From Crambe crambe (taxonomy: Eukaryota; Porifera; Demospongiae; Poecilosclerida; Crambeidae): a stretch of 64,000 nucleotides of DNA. Both the position numbers and the translations under genes were made by a program. Positions 47,188 to 58,220 of this stretch are shown piece by piece. The stretch is taken from contig OZ004590.1 in NCBI GenBank assembly GCA_963924555.1, forward strand, positions 1,899,001 to 1,963,000, written 5' to 3'. The notes beneath the pieces were generated by a model. The model made no database searches. It saw only the letters and a program-made list of their open reading frames with translations, and was not told the DNA's origin. Position 1 is the first letter of the stretch. Each line of letters starts with the position of its first letter.

Positions 47188-47983
47188 ACTATGCTCTGCC
47201 AACAGCTTATGTTCATATCATTAAACTGATTATCTTCTTATTATAGTCATTTCCTGTAGCTAACCACATTATTTTTTCATTACTTTATTAGAAAACACAC
47301 CGAATTGACTGTATAATAACTAGCTAGTTATTTTCATCCCATTATTATATATACAGTGAAGTATTAATAGTGAGTTGTGCATCACTATCCATATGGATGG
47401 CAGTTATGCTTCATGATAACATACGTAGATATACAAAATCACCAATGACCAGTGAAGTCAACAGTTTATAAGTGAATGAAGTATGTGTGGTATGATGCAT
47501 TTAGTGCTTGCACTGTGTGAATTGGTTAATGCAGCAGACTGGGACAGGCAAACAAATCTAGCTAGTTTCCTAACTCATCAAGCAGTGATAAGATGAAACT
47601 TCTAGATCAATTTTTCTGACTCTTCATTATTATTAAGGGACAGAAAAAGTGACCACTCGTAATACCAAACAAATATCTTCTTTTGGGTGGGGGAAGCCAT
47701 GGTGTGGCAAGCCATGGTGTGGCAATGATCGATATCCCCATTGAATAATGTGTCCCCCCACCCCTCACACAGGGGAAAAACTGTCCCTTCCAGTGAACAT
47801 AAGCTCCATTGGCACGTATGTTCGTATGTTGGCAGTTTTGATTGGGAAGATATTTGGGGTGGGGAGTAATAAAAAAATGTATGCTGGACAAGGGGGAAAA
47901 TGTTTGTTTGGGGTGAGTGCCAGTGTTCATTGTCACCATATTTTCTATTTTCTATGTTCTATGGTATGGTATATCTGTTATCA
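47188..47983. other. Spacer downstream of copy 3
   Basis: It closely matches the regions after copies 1 and 2, including the GGTGGGGGAAG and CCCCCCACCCCTCACACAGG blocks. Non-coding. It ends at the insertion point of the hairpin transposon. Confidence 0.65.
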
Positions 47984-49096
47984 GAGAGGGCGGTAGCACT
48001 CTCTATGTATATGTAGGGATGACTCGGACGGCCGCGCGCGCCGCCTATAGACTAATACAAAAGTGAAATTCTAGTTCCCCCACTTAGACCTAACAAAAGC
48101 TACTGTGAATGATTATCCAGCCTACTAGAGCCTACTACAATGTGCAGACCAAGTTTCAGGACCAGGAAGCTTACCGTTTCAGAAATACGGCAAGCAGGTA
48201 AATCGCTTCTATATTCTTCTTACTCTTCTTAGACAACCATATCTCTCGAACCACTCAAGCTACAGCTATGATTTCTGGATAAATCCACTCCAAATTCTAC
48301 CAACTACGATCTTTTCTACTCGTTGATCCTCGAAAGAGTCGATGAAAAAGGAGACACTACGGAGCACAGCACTCGACTAATTCAACTAACTAATTCGACT
48401 GTCTTTTCATCCAATATTTATTACTGTTGCTAGCTAGTCTAGCCTTTGTGATAAAATTAATTGATATGTAAAAAAAAAAAAAAAATTAGGAAGCCATCTT
48501 TTCTATAATACGCATGCGCATGTATTTGATATCCAATTATTCGAAATTATAATATTACTCAGCTATCTCTAGCTCTAGCTAGCTAGCTAGATAATGGACT
48601 ACACTATCGACTCGGGGATTTTAGATTCACCAATCCATCTACCGGTAGACTCTATTTCAGCATCTTCGACCTCCAAGTATAGTTCAACAATAACACAACA
48701 CCGTTTGACTCGTTGATAATCATTGGGCTGGTGTGCTATTGGAGAACTATTCTTCTTTCATCTAAAACCATAAAAAAAGACCAGGAACAAGTAAGGGAAA
48801 AAGCATTTCGTGAAATGAAAAAAGATGTAGGGATGACCACTGCTCAAAAAAGTAAGGAAACAAGAAGGATGGAAATGGGATCAATCTTTGTTCTGTATAT
48901 CCAGCCAACAATCCCTACATATACGTCGGGTAGCTTCAGATTATAGTGCAGTAATGTACGTATATGTAGGGATTGTTGGCTGGATATACAGAACAAAGAT
49001 TGATCCCATTTCCATCCTTCTTGTTTCCTTACTTTTTTGAGCAGTGGTCATCCCTACATCTTTTTTCATTTCACGAAATGCTTTTTCCCTTACTTG
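47984..49096 (+). mobile_element. Hairpin-ended non-autonomous transposon, copy B, with empty-site support
   Basis: It interrupts GTTATCATAATAAAG, which is intact after copies 1 (about 33134) and 2 (about 39469). Here GTTATCA, then 1113 bp, then TCATAATAAAG, so the element spans 47984-49096 with a 3-bp TCA duplication. The right third is a long hairpin: arms about 48792-48925 and 48960-49096 with a ~30-nt loop. The left end starts GAGAGGGCGG and carries the CGGCCGCGCGCGCCG block. It has no transposase ORF. The older copy is at 1996-3085 in the other orientation. Confidence 0.85.
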
Positions 49097-49147
49097 TCAT
49101 AATAAAGATGAAGCAAACTCACTAGGATTGATACAGAATTTTTTGCT

Positions 49148-49165
49148 GGGGGGGGGGGGGGGGGG
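49148..49165. repeat. Poly-G tract (18 nt)
   Basis: A homopolymer G run in the spacer after the transposon. An assembly weak point. Confidence 0.8.
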
Positions 49166-49483
49166 AGAAAATTTTATGGACGAAATGTATGCTGAATGTC
49201 AGATCTGTATTGGGAGCTTATTATCTATACTATAATTTTACTCTTTGCCATTCTTGAAGCATTGAAGGCCCTGAACTTTTTGAAGTAAACTTTAGTGAAA
49301 TTTTAGACATTTTTTAATTACAAAATAGACACACTGAACTGTATTTTATGTTTTCAATGGGAATAGTATCAATTGGTTGGGGGGGAGACACTCTAGGTTG
49401 GGGGGGGATCCCAGTTTTTCACTACCTCTGTATTAATCCCTGGTATATAAATAATGATCTTGCATGATCTCAGTCATATGTTC

Positions 49484-49786
49484 TGTTTTGCTTATGCTGA
49501 CCCATTTTTTTCTTGATTCTTGACACTAACTTGAACTTGTGAGTGGCATAGAGAAACCACCACAAGATAGGACCAATGAATTATATGAGATTAAGTCACT
49601 TCCTGATCTCTTACCATTTTCAGCATAGTGATTTCAGTGATTATGATAGGTAAATTTCCAAGAAATCAATTATGTCAATCACATGTATCTTTTTCTGGTA
49701 AGGCCAAGTATCAGTTAAAGCTCAATTATCACATACTCCAGTTGCAAACCTGGAAGATAAGATACTAACACGATACATGAAATACG
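49484..49786 (-). pseudogene. Inverted relic of array gene, 3' third
   Basis: Read on the minus strand this matches the coding end of the array genes: TTTCATGTATCGTGTTAGTA, CCAGGTTTGCAACTGG, CTTGGCCTTACCAGAAAAAG, GCTGAAAATGGTAAGAGATC, CTATGCCACTCACAAGTTCA and AAGAAAAAAATGGG occur in order. Several internal deletions and duplicated bits break the frame. It is a remnant of a further copy in the opposite orientation. Confidence 0.8.
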
Positions 49787-50838
49787 TAAGATCTTATACT
49801 ATCATAATCTGAACCAAAAACTAGCCTTTTTTGTGGGTAAAAAGATTAGGACACAATTTTCAAAAAAAAATTATGTTACAATTAGTTTAAAACTACAGCT
49901 GTGCATCTGGACTGGGACAGGAAAACAAGTCTAGCTGGCTTCCTATGAAAATATTATGACTTTTTTACAGTCACAATAAAATGATTAAATTTTACCGCCC
50001 ACCCGCTCGCAGGATTTGGTATTAAAGTGAACAGGAAATTGATTTGGAGTGGCCTAACTCTGCAAGCAATGAAGATTTTTCCTTGATTGTGCTGACTTTG
50101 CAGTGTACGTACGTAGCTACGTACTACTAAGTGTTGTTCCTGATTTTACAACAAAGGGGGGGGGACAATGCTTGAATGTGAGATTTAGCCCAACACATGA
50201 AGTGGTCCTTTTTCTCGTGCTCCACTTTGTTGTCCTGAACATTTCCTCTCAAGACATTTTCACTTAGGGAATGTAGCCCCTGAACTACAGATATTATTCC
50301 CTGGATATTCTCCCCTGTGAAAAAAAAAATCTACCCAATTGAAGCTAATGCTGCCACCATACACATATGGAGCTTATAGATTTTCCTTAGATAAAATATT
50401 CAATATCCTATAGGGAATAGTTTTCCCTGTCCAGTGGGATTCAAGTATACCCATGAGAAGAGAGAAGCTAGTTTGTTTTTTGTTGTTTTTTTTGTTGCTT
50501 TTTTTTGGCATTATGTCTTGTGTTTAAATGTAGCTATAGCCGATAATTACTGAAAGTGCAATTCATTTTCATTGTGATTCAGAGCCCTCAAAACAATTAA
50601 GTAGCTAAAGCTACAGCTATTGCTAATTATTTAGGACTAATAAATTGAATTGATGTTTACTTTCTGTATCCATACATACCATCATGTGACTGTGTAGCTA
50701 TGGTTTTAGCTATCAATGAATTGCTATTCATAAATATGATTAGCTGTGTAGCTGTGTAAGATTTTAGAATTTTTTAGCTACCAATATTTTGGGACTATTC
50801 AAGTAGCTATCCATACATGACATCATGTAATCGTGGCA

Positions 50839-50846
50839 TATAAAAA
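50839..50846 (+). promoter_or_regulatory. TATA box of array copy 4
   Basis: TATAAAAA in GTGGCATATAAAAAGAGTG, 34 bp before the leader block's ATG. The same form precedes copy 5, and it differs from the TATATAAG form of copies 1-3. Confidence 0.65.
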
Positions 50847-50879
50847 GAGTGAATTCATCCAATAGCCAAGCAGTTCACT

Positions 50880-53800
50880 ATGGGGAGTATTCTGTTCGCA
50901 ATTTTCTTGCTTTTGCAAGCTCCTTTGATATCATCCAGTCAGGAAAGTTGCATTCTCAGTTTTAATGATAATCTCGACTTGCAAAGTTGTACCGAAGTGC
51001 ATTTAGACATTGATTTTATTGAAATTAATGAAACAATAGCTGTGTCAGGAAGCAGCAAGATCTTACTTCAAGGACTTAAAAATCGCAGCAAAATTTCATG
51101 TTTGAGTGGTACTGGATTGAAATTTGATCACATTGACAGTCTGACAATCATTAACATTGAGTTCACCAACTGTGGAATCCTGCATAATGTTTCTAACACC
51201 AGTAAGATCATTTTAAAGTCTGCTATTTTCATCTACAACAGCAGAAATGTGACTATTCAGAACACACTTGTCGAAGATTCTGACGGTTCAGGACTGGTGC
51301 TCATGAATAACCACAGGATTAATATTGAGCACAGTTCCTTCATAGGTGGTAGCATGAAAACAAACTATTCTGACTTCAATGATGTGAGTATATCTGGTGG
51401 AGGAGGCATATTTATTGCATTTATTTGCTCACTGAAAACAGAATGCTTCGATTTGAATTCAAGTTACTGTGAAAATTCAACAGTCATTATCAGACATAGC
51501 CATTTTATTGATAACTATGCAAAGAGATTTAAAAATGGAACTATGTTTGATGATACAACAAGCTGTGCCTTTTCTGGTTTGAGTAAAGGAGGAGGAATAA
51601 GTCTCTTTTTAAATAATACTTCAAATAATAATGTCACAGTACTGCATTCAGAGTTGAAGAATAACAAGGCTCGGTGGAGTGGAGGGTTCAGAGTTGTCAT
51701 GTGTAGTAATGCAACAGATAATGTCATAAATCTGCAGCATTCCGAGTTGAAGAACAACAGTGTAGATGATCATGGAGGTGGTGGAATTAACATTGGATTT
51801 GTCGGCAATGGAGTAATTGGAAATGCTGTTAATGTGCATTCAGTCATACTGACTGGTAACCATGCCCTCTATGGGGGTGGGGCCTCTCTCTTCACTTACC
51901 TTGCACACAATCAAGACAACAATACTTTTAATATGTCAAATTGCACCTGGAGACAAAATCATGCCCACTATGGAGCAGCCTTTTATGTATCTCCCCAAAT
52001 AAAAGAGGTCATTGATAAAAACATACTGCCACAGCTGAATTTTATCAATTGCTCCTTTGAATCCAATTATATATGCTCTAAAAATATCACAGGCATTGTG
52101 AAAAGAATGGGTGATGGCATTGTCATGGTAACTGGCTACACTGTGAATTTTGCTGGAAATATAACGTTTGCTAATAATCAAAATGGTTCATGTATATATG
52201 CCACTTCAAGTGTTGTCCATTTCAGCACTCATACTTATGCTCTATTTCTTAACAACACAGCCAGGCAGGGAGCAGGCATTGCTTTATATGGCTTCTCATT
52301 CATCATCACAAGTGAGCAGTCACATATAACATTTTGTAATAACTCTGTTTCTAACAGAGGAGCAGCTATATATTACTACTCCATTGATAAGGATGCTTAC
52401 ATTCACTCTCGAACTTGTTTTATGTCTCAGTTTGGGTCTACCATGAACTTCTATGGCAACAAAGCTTTAAAAGATCCTACTTATGCTAATGGGGTGATGA
52501 GAGATGATTCTATCTATGCCTCATCCCTGGCTTCGTGCTCCTCAGGAAATGAATTTGCAAATTTTAATCACTACAATGTTTGTAAACAGAATATGATCTC
52601 GAATCTCCATGATAATACATGTTATAACGATGGGGAGCCTGTTATATCAAGTATCGAAAGAAAAATTGAATTTGATGGTAATGAAGGTACTGTCATTAAC
52701 TTTATACCTGGAAAAGAGTTTGAAATACCACTTAATGCTATGAATTATATCTCCTTGAAAGTTAACGCACTGTTTCGTGTGTCTATTAGGAATCATGATA
52801 ATTCCAATATCACTCTTCCTAAAGCATACAGGTATATTACTGGACATTCATTACGTTTGAAGGGCTGTCCTGAAGACAATGCTACAATTACCTTACTGGA
52901 ATCGGGCTTTCGTAAATATTCAATTTCTTTTCGGGTGTATGCGCTACACTGTCCTTTTCTATATCAGTGGGAGAATGGGGAATGTATCTGTCGTTCTACT
53001 GTCGATCTGATTTTTGTAGAGTTCCATAAATGCAACAATTCCAATTACCATGCAAGTATAAGGTTCGGTTACTGGATTGACTACACACATGCCAAGAATC
53101 TCACATCAAACACTTGTACAGAGCGTAGCTTTGCTTTGCTCACAAGCTATTGTCCACTTGGATACTGCTCACGAGGTGTAGATGAAGACAATTACATTGA
53201 GCTTCCTAATGATACACTCTCGATATCAATTTGCAACTTCAGAAAGGGACAGCTGTGTGGCAAGTGTGAAGAAGGAAAAGCTGTCTTCTTTCACAGTGAA
53301 TCGTTCAGATGTGGTGAAACTGACTTTTGTCATTTAGGGCTTCTCCTTTACCTCCTTTCTGAGATTCTTCCCATCACACTTCTCTTTCTGTTTATAATAT
53401 TCTTCAACATCAGCTTCACATCTGGAGATTTAAGTGGGTTTATATTCTTTGCTCAAGTTTACGATACGATATCAAAAGTAGGAGGGAGTTTCTTCATCCA
53501 TACTGATAGTTACAGCAATTTAAGTGTTGCTATTCGTCTCATCTATAAGGTCTTCAACTTTGACTTCTTTAATACTGATAAGCTTTCCTTCTGTCTTTGG
53601 AACACACCCTCAACACTGGACATATTGGTCTTCAAGTACGTGACTGTAATCTATGCTTTAGTACTCGTTCTCGGTACCATTTGGCTGATTGGATTTTGCA
53701 GTAAATTCAAATGCTTGAAATTCAGGCGTCTGAAATACTCATTCATTCAAGGTCTGTCAGCCTTCCTGGTCATGGCATATTCTCAATGCTCATATATCTC

Positions 53801-54629
53801 ATTTTCAATACTGAATAAAATCACGATTTACAATGGATCAACAGAATATAAACAGGTTGTATTTCTACAAGGAAATGTTGAGTACATGACTAAAGCTCAT
53901 CTTCCTTATGCTATTCCAGCTATCTTTTGCATTTGTTCTTTCATCGCTGTTCTGCCTATACTGCTCATCACTTACCCACTGTGTAACAAGGTGATCAGAT
54001 TCCTAGGAATCGAAGAAAATTGTATCATCAAGTTCACATCTAGACTGATACCCATTACCAAAATAAAACCTTTTCTTGACTGTTTTCAAGGTGCTTTCAA
54101 GGACAATTATCGTTTCTTTGCTGGATTCTATTTCGTGTATCGTGTTAGTATCTTATCTTCCAGGTTTGCAACTGGAGTCATGCTGATATTTGTGATAATA
54201 GAGGTTCAACTCATAGTCATGTTGGCCCTACATACAATTTCTTGGCCTTACCAGAAAAAGATACACAACATCATTGATTTCTTGGTTTTGACTAATTTAG
54301 CAATCATAAACACACTGAAATTGCTGAATTTTTTCTACGCTGAAAATGGTAAGAAATCAGAAAGTAAGTCTCATATAATCCACTGGATTCAGCTTTTCTT
54401 CACTTACCTCCCCCTCTTTGGTCTTATCTTGTGGTGTTTTCTCTATGCCACTCACAAGTTCAAGATAGTGTCGAGGATCAAGAAAAAAATGGGCAGAATA
54501 AGCAGAACAGAGCGTGATGGACATTCTGTTGATGAAGACAATGAGGATTTTTATGACCGAGATCGAACACTTTCATCAGATTTGTATCGCTTGGTTAAAG
54601 GAAGGCAATTGGAGAATTTAGTAACCTAA
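50880..54629 (+). CDS. Array copy 4: β-helix (Pmp-like) multi-pass membrane protein
   Basis: An intact intronless ORF of 1249 residues with the family architecture. It is the most diverged intact copy in the ectodomain: short deletions near residue 225 (TTSCAFSGLSKGGG) and around 515-560 (SQFGSTMNFYGNK, SSGNEFANFNHY) and changes such as CPFLYQWENGECIC. The TM domain is well kept; near the C-terminus it agrees with copy 1 (RFATGVM, YQKKIHN, LKLLNFF) rather than copies 2 and 3. Start chosen at the ATG after the conserved leader block. Confidence 0.9.
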   Translation: MGSILFAIFLLLQAPLISSSQESCILSFNDNLDLQSCTEVHLDIDFIEINETIAVSGSSKILLQGLKNRSKISCLSGTGLKFDHIDSLTIINIEFTNCGILHNVSNTSKIILKSAIFIYNSRNVTIQNTLVEDSDGSGLVLMNNHRINIEHSSFIGGSMKTNYSDFNDVSISGGGGIFIAFICSLKTECFDLNSSYCENSTVIIRHSHFIDNYAKRFKNGTMFDDTTSCAFSGLSKGGGISLFLNNTSNNNVTVLHSELKNNKARWSGGFRVVMCSNATDNVINLQHSELKNNSVDDHGGGGINIGFVGNGVIGNAVNVHSVILTGNHALYGGGASLFTYLAHNQDNNTFNMSNCTWRQNHAHYGAAFYVSPQIKEVIDKNILPQLNFINCSFESNYICSKNITGIVKRMGDGIVMVTGYTVNFAGNITFANNQNGSCIYATSSVVHFSTHTYALFLNNTARQGAGIALYGFSFIITSEQSHITFCNNSVSNRGAAIYYYSIDKDAYIHSRTCFMSQFGSTMNFYGNKALKDPTYANGVMRDDSIYASSLASCSSGNEFANFNHYNVCKQNMISNLHDNTCYNDGEPVISSIERKIEFDGNEGTVINFIPGKEFEIPLNAMNYISLKVNALFRVSIRNHDNSNITLPKAYRYITGHSLRLKGCPEDNATITLLESGFRKYSISFRVYALHCPFLYQWENGECICRSTVDLIFVEFHKCNNSNYHASIRFGYWIDYTHAKNLTSNTCTERSFALLTSYCPLGYCSRGVDEDNYIELPNDTLSISICNFRKGQLCGKCEEGKAVFFHSESFRCGETDFCHLGLLLYLLSEILPITLLFLFIIFFNISFTSGDLSGFIFFAQVYDTISKVGGSFFIHTDSYSNLSVAIRLIYKVFNFDFFNTDKLSFCLWNTPSTLDILVFKYVTVIYALVLVLGTIWLIGFCSKFKCLKFRRLKYSFIQGLSAFLVMAYSQCSYISFSILNKITIYNGSTEYKQVVFLQGNVEYMTKAHLPYAIPAIFCICSFIAVLPILLITYPLCNKVIRFLGIEENCIIKFTSRLIPITKIKPFLDCFQGAFKDNYRFFAGFYFVYRVSILSSRFATGVMLIFVIIEVQLIVMLALHTISWPYQKKIHNIIDFLVLTNLAIINTLKLLNFFYAENGKKSESKSHIIHWIQLFFTYLPLFGLILWCFLYATHKFKIVSRIKKKMGRISRTERDGHSVDEDNEDFYDRDRTLSSDLYRLVKGRQLENLVT

Positions 54630-55827
54630 ACTATAACAAAATTACTCTGCCAACAGCTTATGCTTATATTGTGACAGAGTGATAATATGTTGTTTATGCA
54701 TGTACGTAGTGTATGATTATTGGTTTGTGGGTAATTAGTGATTTCATTTCTTTAGCTGTTAGTCTTTTTGTGCTTGATTTTTCCTGCTGTGTTCTAGAAT
54801 CTTCTCTTGTGCCTGTTTTTCCTGCATGTGTGATTAAGTAGGTTGATTTTTGTGTCAGTTTGAGAGTTCCATTGTATTTGCCATAAAAAAATTCACTAAC
54901 TACAAATTCGGCTACGTTACATATACATATCATTAACTCCTCATTTTCCTGTAGCTAACCACATTATTTTTTCATTACTATAATATTTTAAAACACACAC
55001 AATTGTCAGTATAACTAGCTATTTTCATCCCTTTTGTATCATACAAGATCATTTTATGCAGTAAATTAATTGTGAGTTGTGCATTACAAACCATGGATGA
55101 CAGTTATGCTTCATGATAGCATACGTAGCTACGTAGATATAGAAAATCACTAATGAGCAAGTGAAGAGTCAACAGTGAAAGTATGTCTGGGCACGCAGCT
55201 TGGCACATCCTTCCTGCTTATTGAGAATGCACTGGCCCAAATATCCACTGACCAAGATACATTTTAGTGCTTGTGCTGCATATTTTGCTTATGAATTGGT
55301 TAATGCAGCAGACTGGGACAGGCAAACAAATCCAACTAGCTTCCTAAGGAGTGAACTTTCCTGATGAAAAGAAACTTCTAAATCAATTCTGCTGACTCTT
55401 CGCTATTATTAAGGGAAGAAAAAGTAACCACTTAAATCAAACAAATATCTTCGTTTGGGGAGTGGGGGGAAAGCCACGGTGTGGCAATGAACGATATCCC
55501 CAGTGAATAATGTGTCCCCCCACCCCTCACACAGGGGAAAAACAGTCCCTCCCAATGAACGTCATAAGCTCCATTGGCACGTATGTCGGCAGCTTTCATA
55601 GTTGGGGGAAATGTTTGGGGGATGCCAGTGGTAATTGTCACCATAGATCATAGGTACGTATGTTATCTTGAAGCCCTAATAAAGATGAATTAAAACTTGC
55701 TATCGAAATTTGCTGTATGTGATCTTGCAGGATTACATAATGTGTTCTAATACAAATTAAATGTAGCTACAAAAAAGTATAATAATAATGACTGTTTAAT
55801 GATATAAGCATAAGGTGTTGACAGAGA
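54630..55827. other. Spacer downstream of copy 4
   Basis: It matches the post-gene regions of the other units from about 54950, with a ~290-bp insert near 54665-54945 not seen in the sisters. No supported gene. Confidence 0.55.
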
Positions 55828-56105
55828 CTGAGTAACTTACCAAATTCTTCAATTGCCATTCTTTACCAAGCGAAATGAATCTGATGATGATCTCAGTCAT
55901 AAGAATCCTCATTATCCTTGTCATTGGTCCATTATGCTCTGTTGCCCATTGATTCTTGATGCTGATAACTTGTGAGTGGTATAGAGAAAGCACCATAAGA
56001 CAAGACCAAAGAGGGGAAGGGAAAGCTGAATCCAGTGAATTAAATAAAAGACTTATTTCATGATACCATTTTCAGTGTAGAAGCAATTTCAGTGTGTTTA
56101 TGATT
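55828..56105 (-). pseudogene. Second inverted relic of array gene 3' end
   Basis: On the minus strand AATCATAAACACACTGAAAT, CACTGGATTCAGCTTT, CCCCTCTTTGGTCTTGTCTT, GTGCTTTCTCTAT, GAGGATTCTTATGACTGAGA and CGCTTGGTAAAGAATGGCAA follow the last ~90 codons and stop region of the array genes, with small deletions. It abuts the cyclodeaminase pseudogene at 56106. Confidence 0.8.
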
Positions 56106-56505
56106 ACTCGATCCTTTTATTGCCAACAAAAATGTCAAACAGTGACCAATTCAGATGTTATCATTGCAGCAACTGCCATGTTGAACGAGCCTGTCTTTTT
56201 TGATAAATGGGTGAAGCCTGGAGCATTGGTACTGGCTGTGATAAATTTTCATCATTGATCAAAGCCAAGGGTTGCTATAATCCTTTCTCCAATGCTCCTT
56301 ATGCCGAGTAAGGGGAATTGGTGACTGGAAAGAAACTAGGACGATAGAATGACACAGAGAGGGTCATCAATTTCAACTGTGGGCTAGGAATCCATGACAT
56401 GATCATTGGGGCTAATGTAGTGGAGAAAGCCAAGAAGTAGGGCTTGGGGGTAGAGCTGGAACTGATCTATTTGGTAAGCCCGTGCCACTTCCTTGTATGT
56501 CTTAA
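56106..56505 (+). pseudogene. Ornithine cyclodeaminase-family pseudogene (3' part of exon 3)
   Basis: It matches 26045-26527 of the functional gene from PFIANKN to the stop codon. It has internal deletions (for instance between GTCAAA and CAGTGACC, and after CTGGCTGTG) and at least three in-frame stops (GCCGAGTAA, CGATAG, AAGAAGTAG). The homology continues through the 3' flank to about 56875, so it is a genomic duplication of the gene's 3' end and not a processed copy. Confidence 0.9.
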
Positions 56506-56875
56506 CTGCATGTGATGGAACTGAAAGCAAAAGTAACTTAAGCTACATTGTTGAATGGTTGTCATTATTATTAGATTTGTACCATCGTTTATTAGATTAT
56601 TAAAATTCAAAGTTTTATCAAGGTTCATAGGTGATTCAAAAAAAGTACTTTGTGAATTAAAAGGACGTGCAATTTCAGTGGCCCCCAATTAATCTGTTAT
56701 GTTCCACTGTATTGCATTCTGTTTTGGTATATTCATCAGATGACTGTGCAGATTTCATAGACCAAGGAAGCTCAAGGTACATATGTATATGACTTGTCTG
56801 GAGTTTCCAGAAACACATGTTTCAGGATAATTGAGAGAAAATTGAGATACCAAGTCCATCAACATGTAGCTATGT

Positions 56876-58220
56876 ATTAGCCCAAAGATATACTACTGTA
56901 TTCATCACAGAGTTTAACTGAGTACTCTGAATTATGGAAGCAATAAAAACATGTGTGGCTTGAGGGGGGGAGGGGGGGGAGGGGGGAGGAACCAGGAGAC
57001 TACATGTATAACCACAAAGCATTCTTGATAGCTTAATCTCTTCTGTAAAGTGCAGGGTGTCCAAATACACAGCTCAGTGCCAATTAAGGCCCAAGGCTGG
57101 TATAGCCTTTCAAAAGAATGACCTATGTAAGTGTTATAAATATCTGCTGATCACAGGTGGTGCTGATTATGTTTCAAAGGCTGTGGTTTCTGCATGTATG
57201 AACCTGCACGGTCAGGAAGAATTTCCTCCTTGGTTCCTCATTTCTCAGCAATTCAAAACTGCGTATTCCAAAGCTTATTTCCTCCATGCCAGCATAATGT
57301 GCCAAGGCTGGTATAGCCTTTCAAAAGAATGACCTAGCTAAGAGTTATAAATAGTGCTGATCACAATGTCATGCAGGAATGTCATTCAATGGTGCTGATT
57401 ATGTTCAAATACTATTTCAAAGCCTGTTGCCTCTGCATGACTTGCACATACTGGGCTATTGCCAGCAGAGATAAAACTCTTTCTGCTGCTACAGAGGAAG
57501 GTTGGATGAGCAGTGCTCCTCTGTAGCCACTAGCTATGATTGTCAAGTTGATATGTCATGCATGCAAAGAATGTGGTAATTATTGATAATTGAAATTTTG
57601 CATGCTATAAGAATCCCTATTATTCTAACACTTTTTGTAAGATCACATAAGTAGCTAAACACAATAATTGTCGAGAATATGGGAATCCTAAGTAATAGCT
57701 AGGTACGTACGTATGTAGCATGAGAACATCCATGAGCCCAATCACTACAACTACGTATACTACGTACGTATCTATTCAGTGTGGTTTGTTAGCTACGTAT
57801 GTCACCAATAATTAAGGGAAATAGGGAATCTTATAGGAATCTAGCTATAGGGTAAATGAGAGAATAACCAACACAATTAAGAACCCAAGAATAGAATCTT
57901 CAGTAATGGAGGCATTCAGTTGTGATACTATCATATACTTATTTTTACATGTACCCCAAAACATTAAAGACTTGTAGAGATGAAAAATTCAATTAAGCAG
58001 AGCTCTTAGAAACATTATGGTATAGTTAGCTAGCTAGCTACAATGATTTAAACACCATTTTTATAAAACTCGATAATAATGATAAATTCAGTTGCTTGAT
58101 GAATCACATTGATTTCATATAAACTAACTAAACTAGCTAAGACACAAATAAAAAAAAAGTTTTTTTTTTCTATAGTGCTTATAGCTATTTCAGTATAGCT
58201 AACTTCAGCAACAATAATTA
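56876..58220. other. Spacer with inverted and duplicated blocks
   Basis: 56880-57075 is the inverted form of 27400-27560, including a G-rich run from the minus-strand minisatellite seed (56966-56992). A segment starting CAAGGCTGGTATAGCC occurs at 57091 and again at 57303. From about 57310 it parallels 39718-40715. No gene. Confidence 0.6.
57089..57400 (+). repeat. Direct duplication of ~100 bp
   Basis: CAAGGCTGGTATAGCCTTTC with AAAAGAATGACCT and GTTATAAAT...GCTGATCACA appears twice, about 212 bp apart. One copy is also found at 39718. Confidence 0.65.

Larger units (their letters stand above)
49097..50838. other. Spacer upstream of copy 4
   Basis: It holds a poly-G tract (49148-49165), an inverted relic of an array gene (listed), and from about 49910 sequence shared with the region upstream of copy 5 (59636-60600). 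It is unlike the upstream regions of copies 1-3. No intact gene. Confidence 0.6.
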
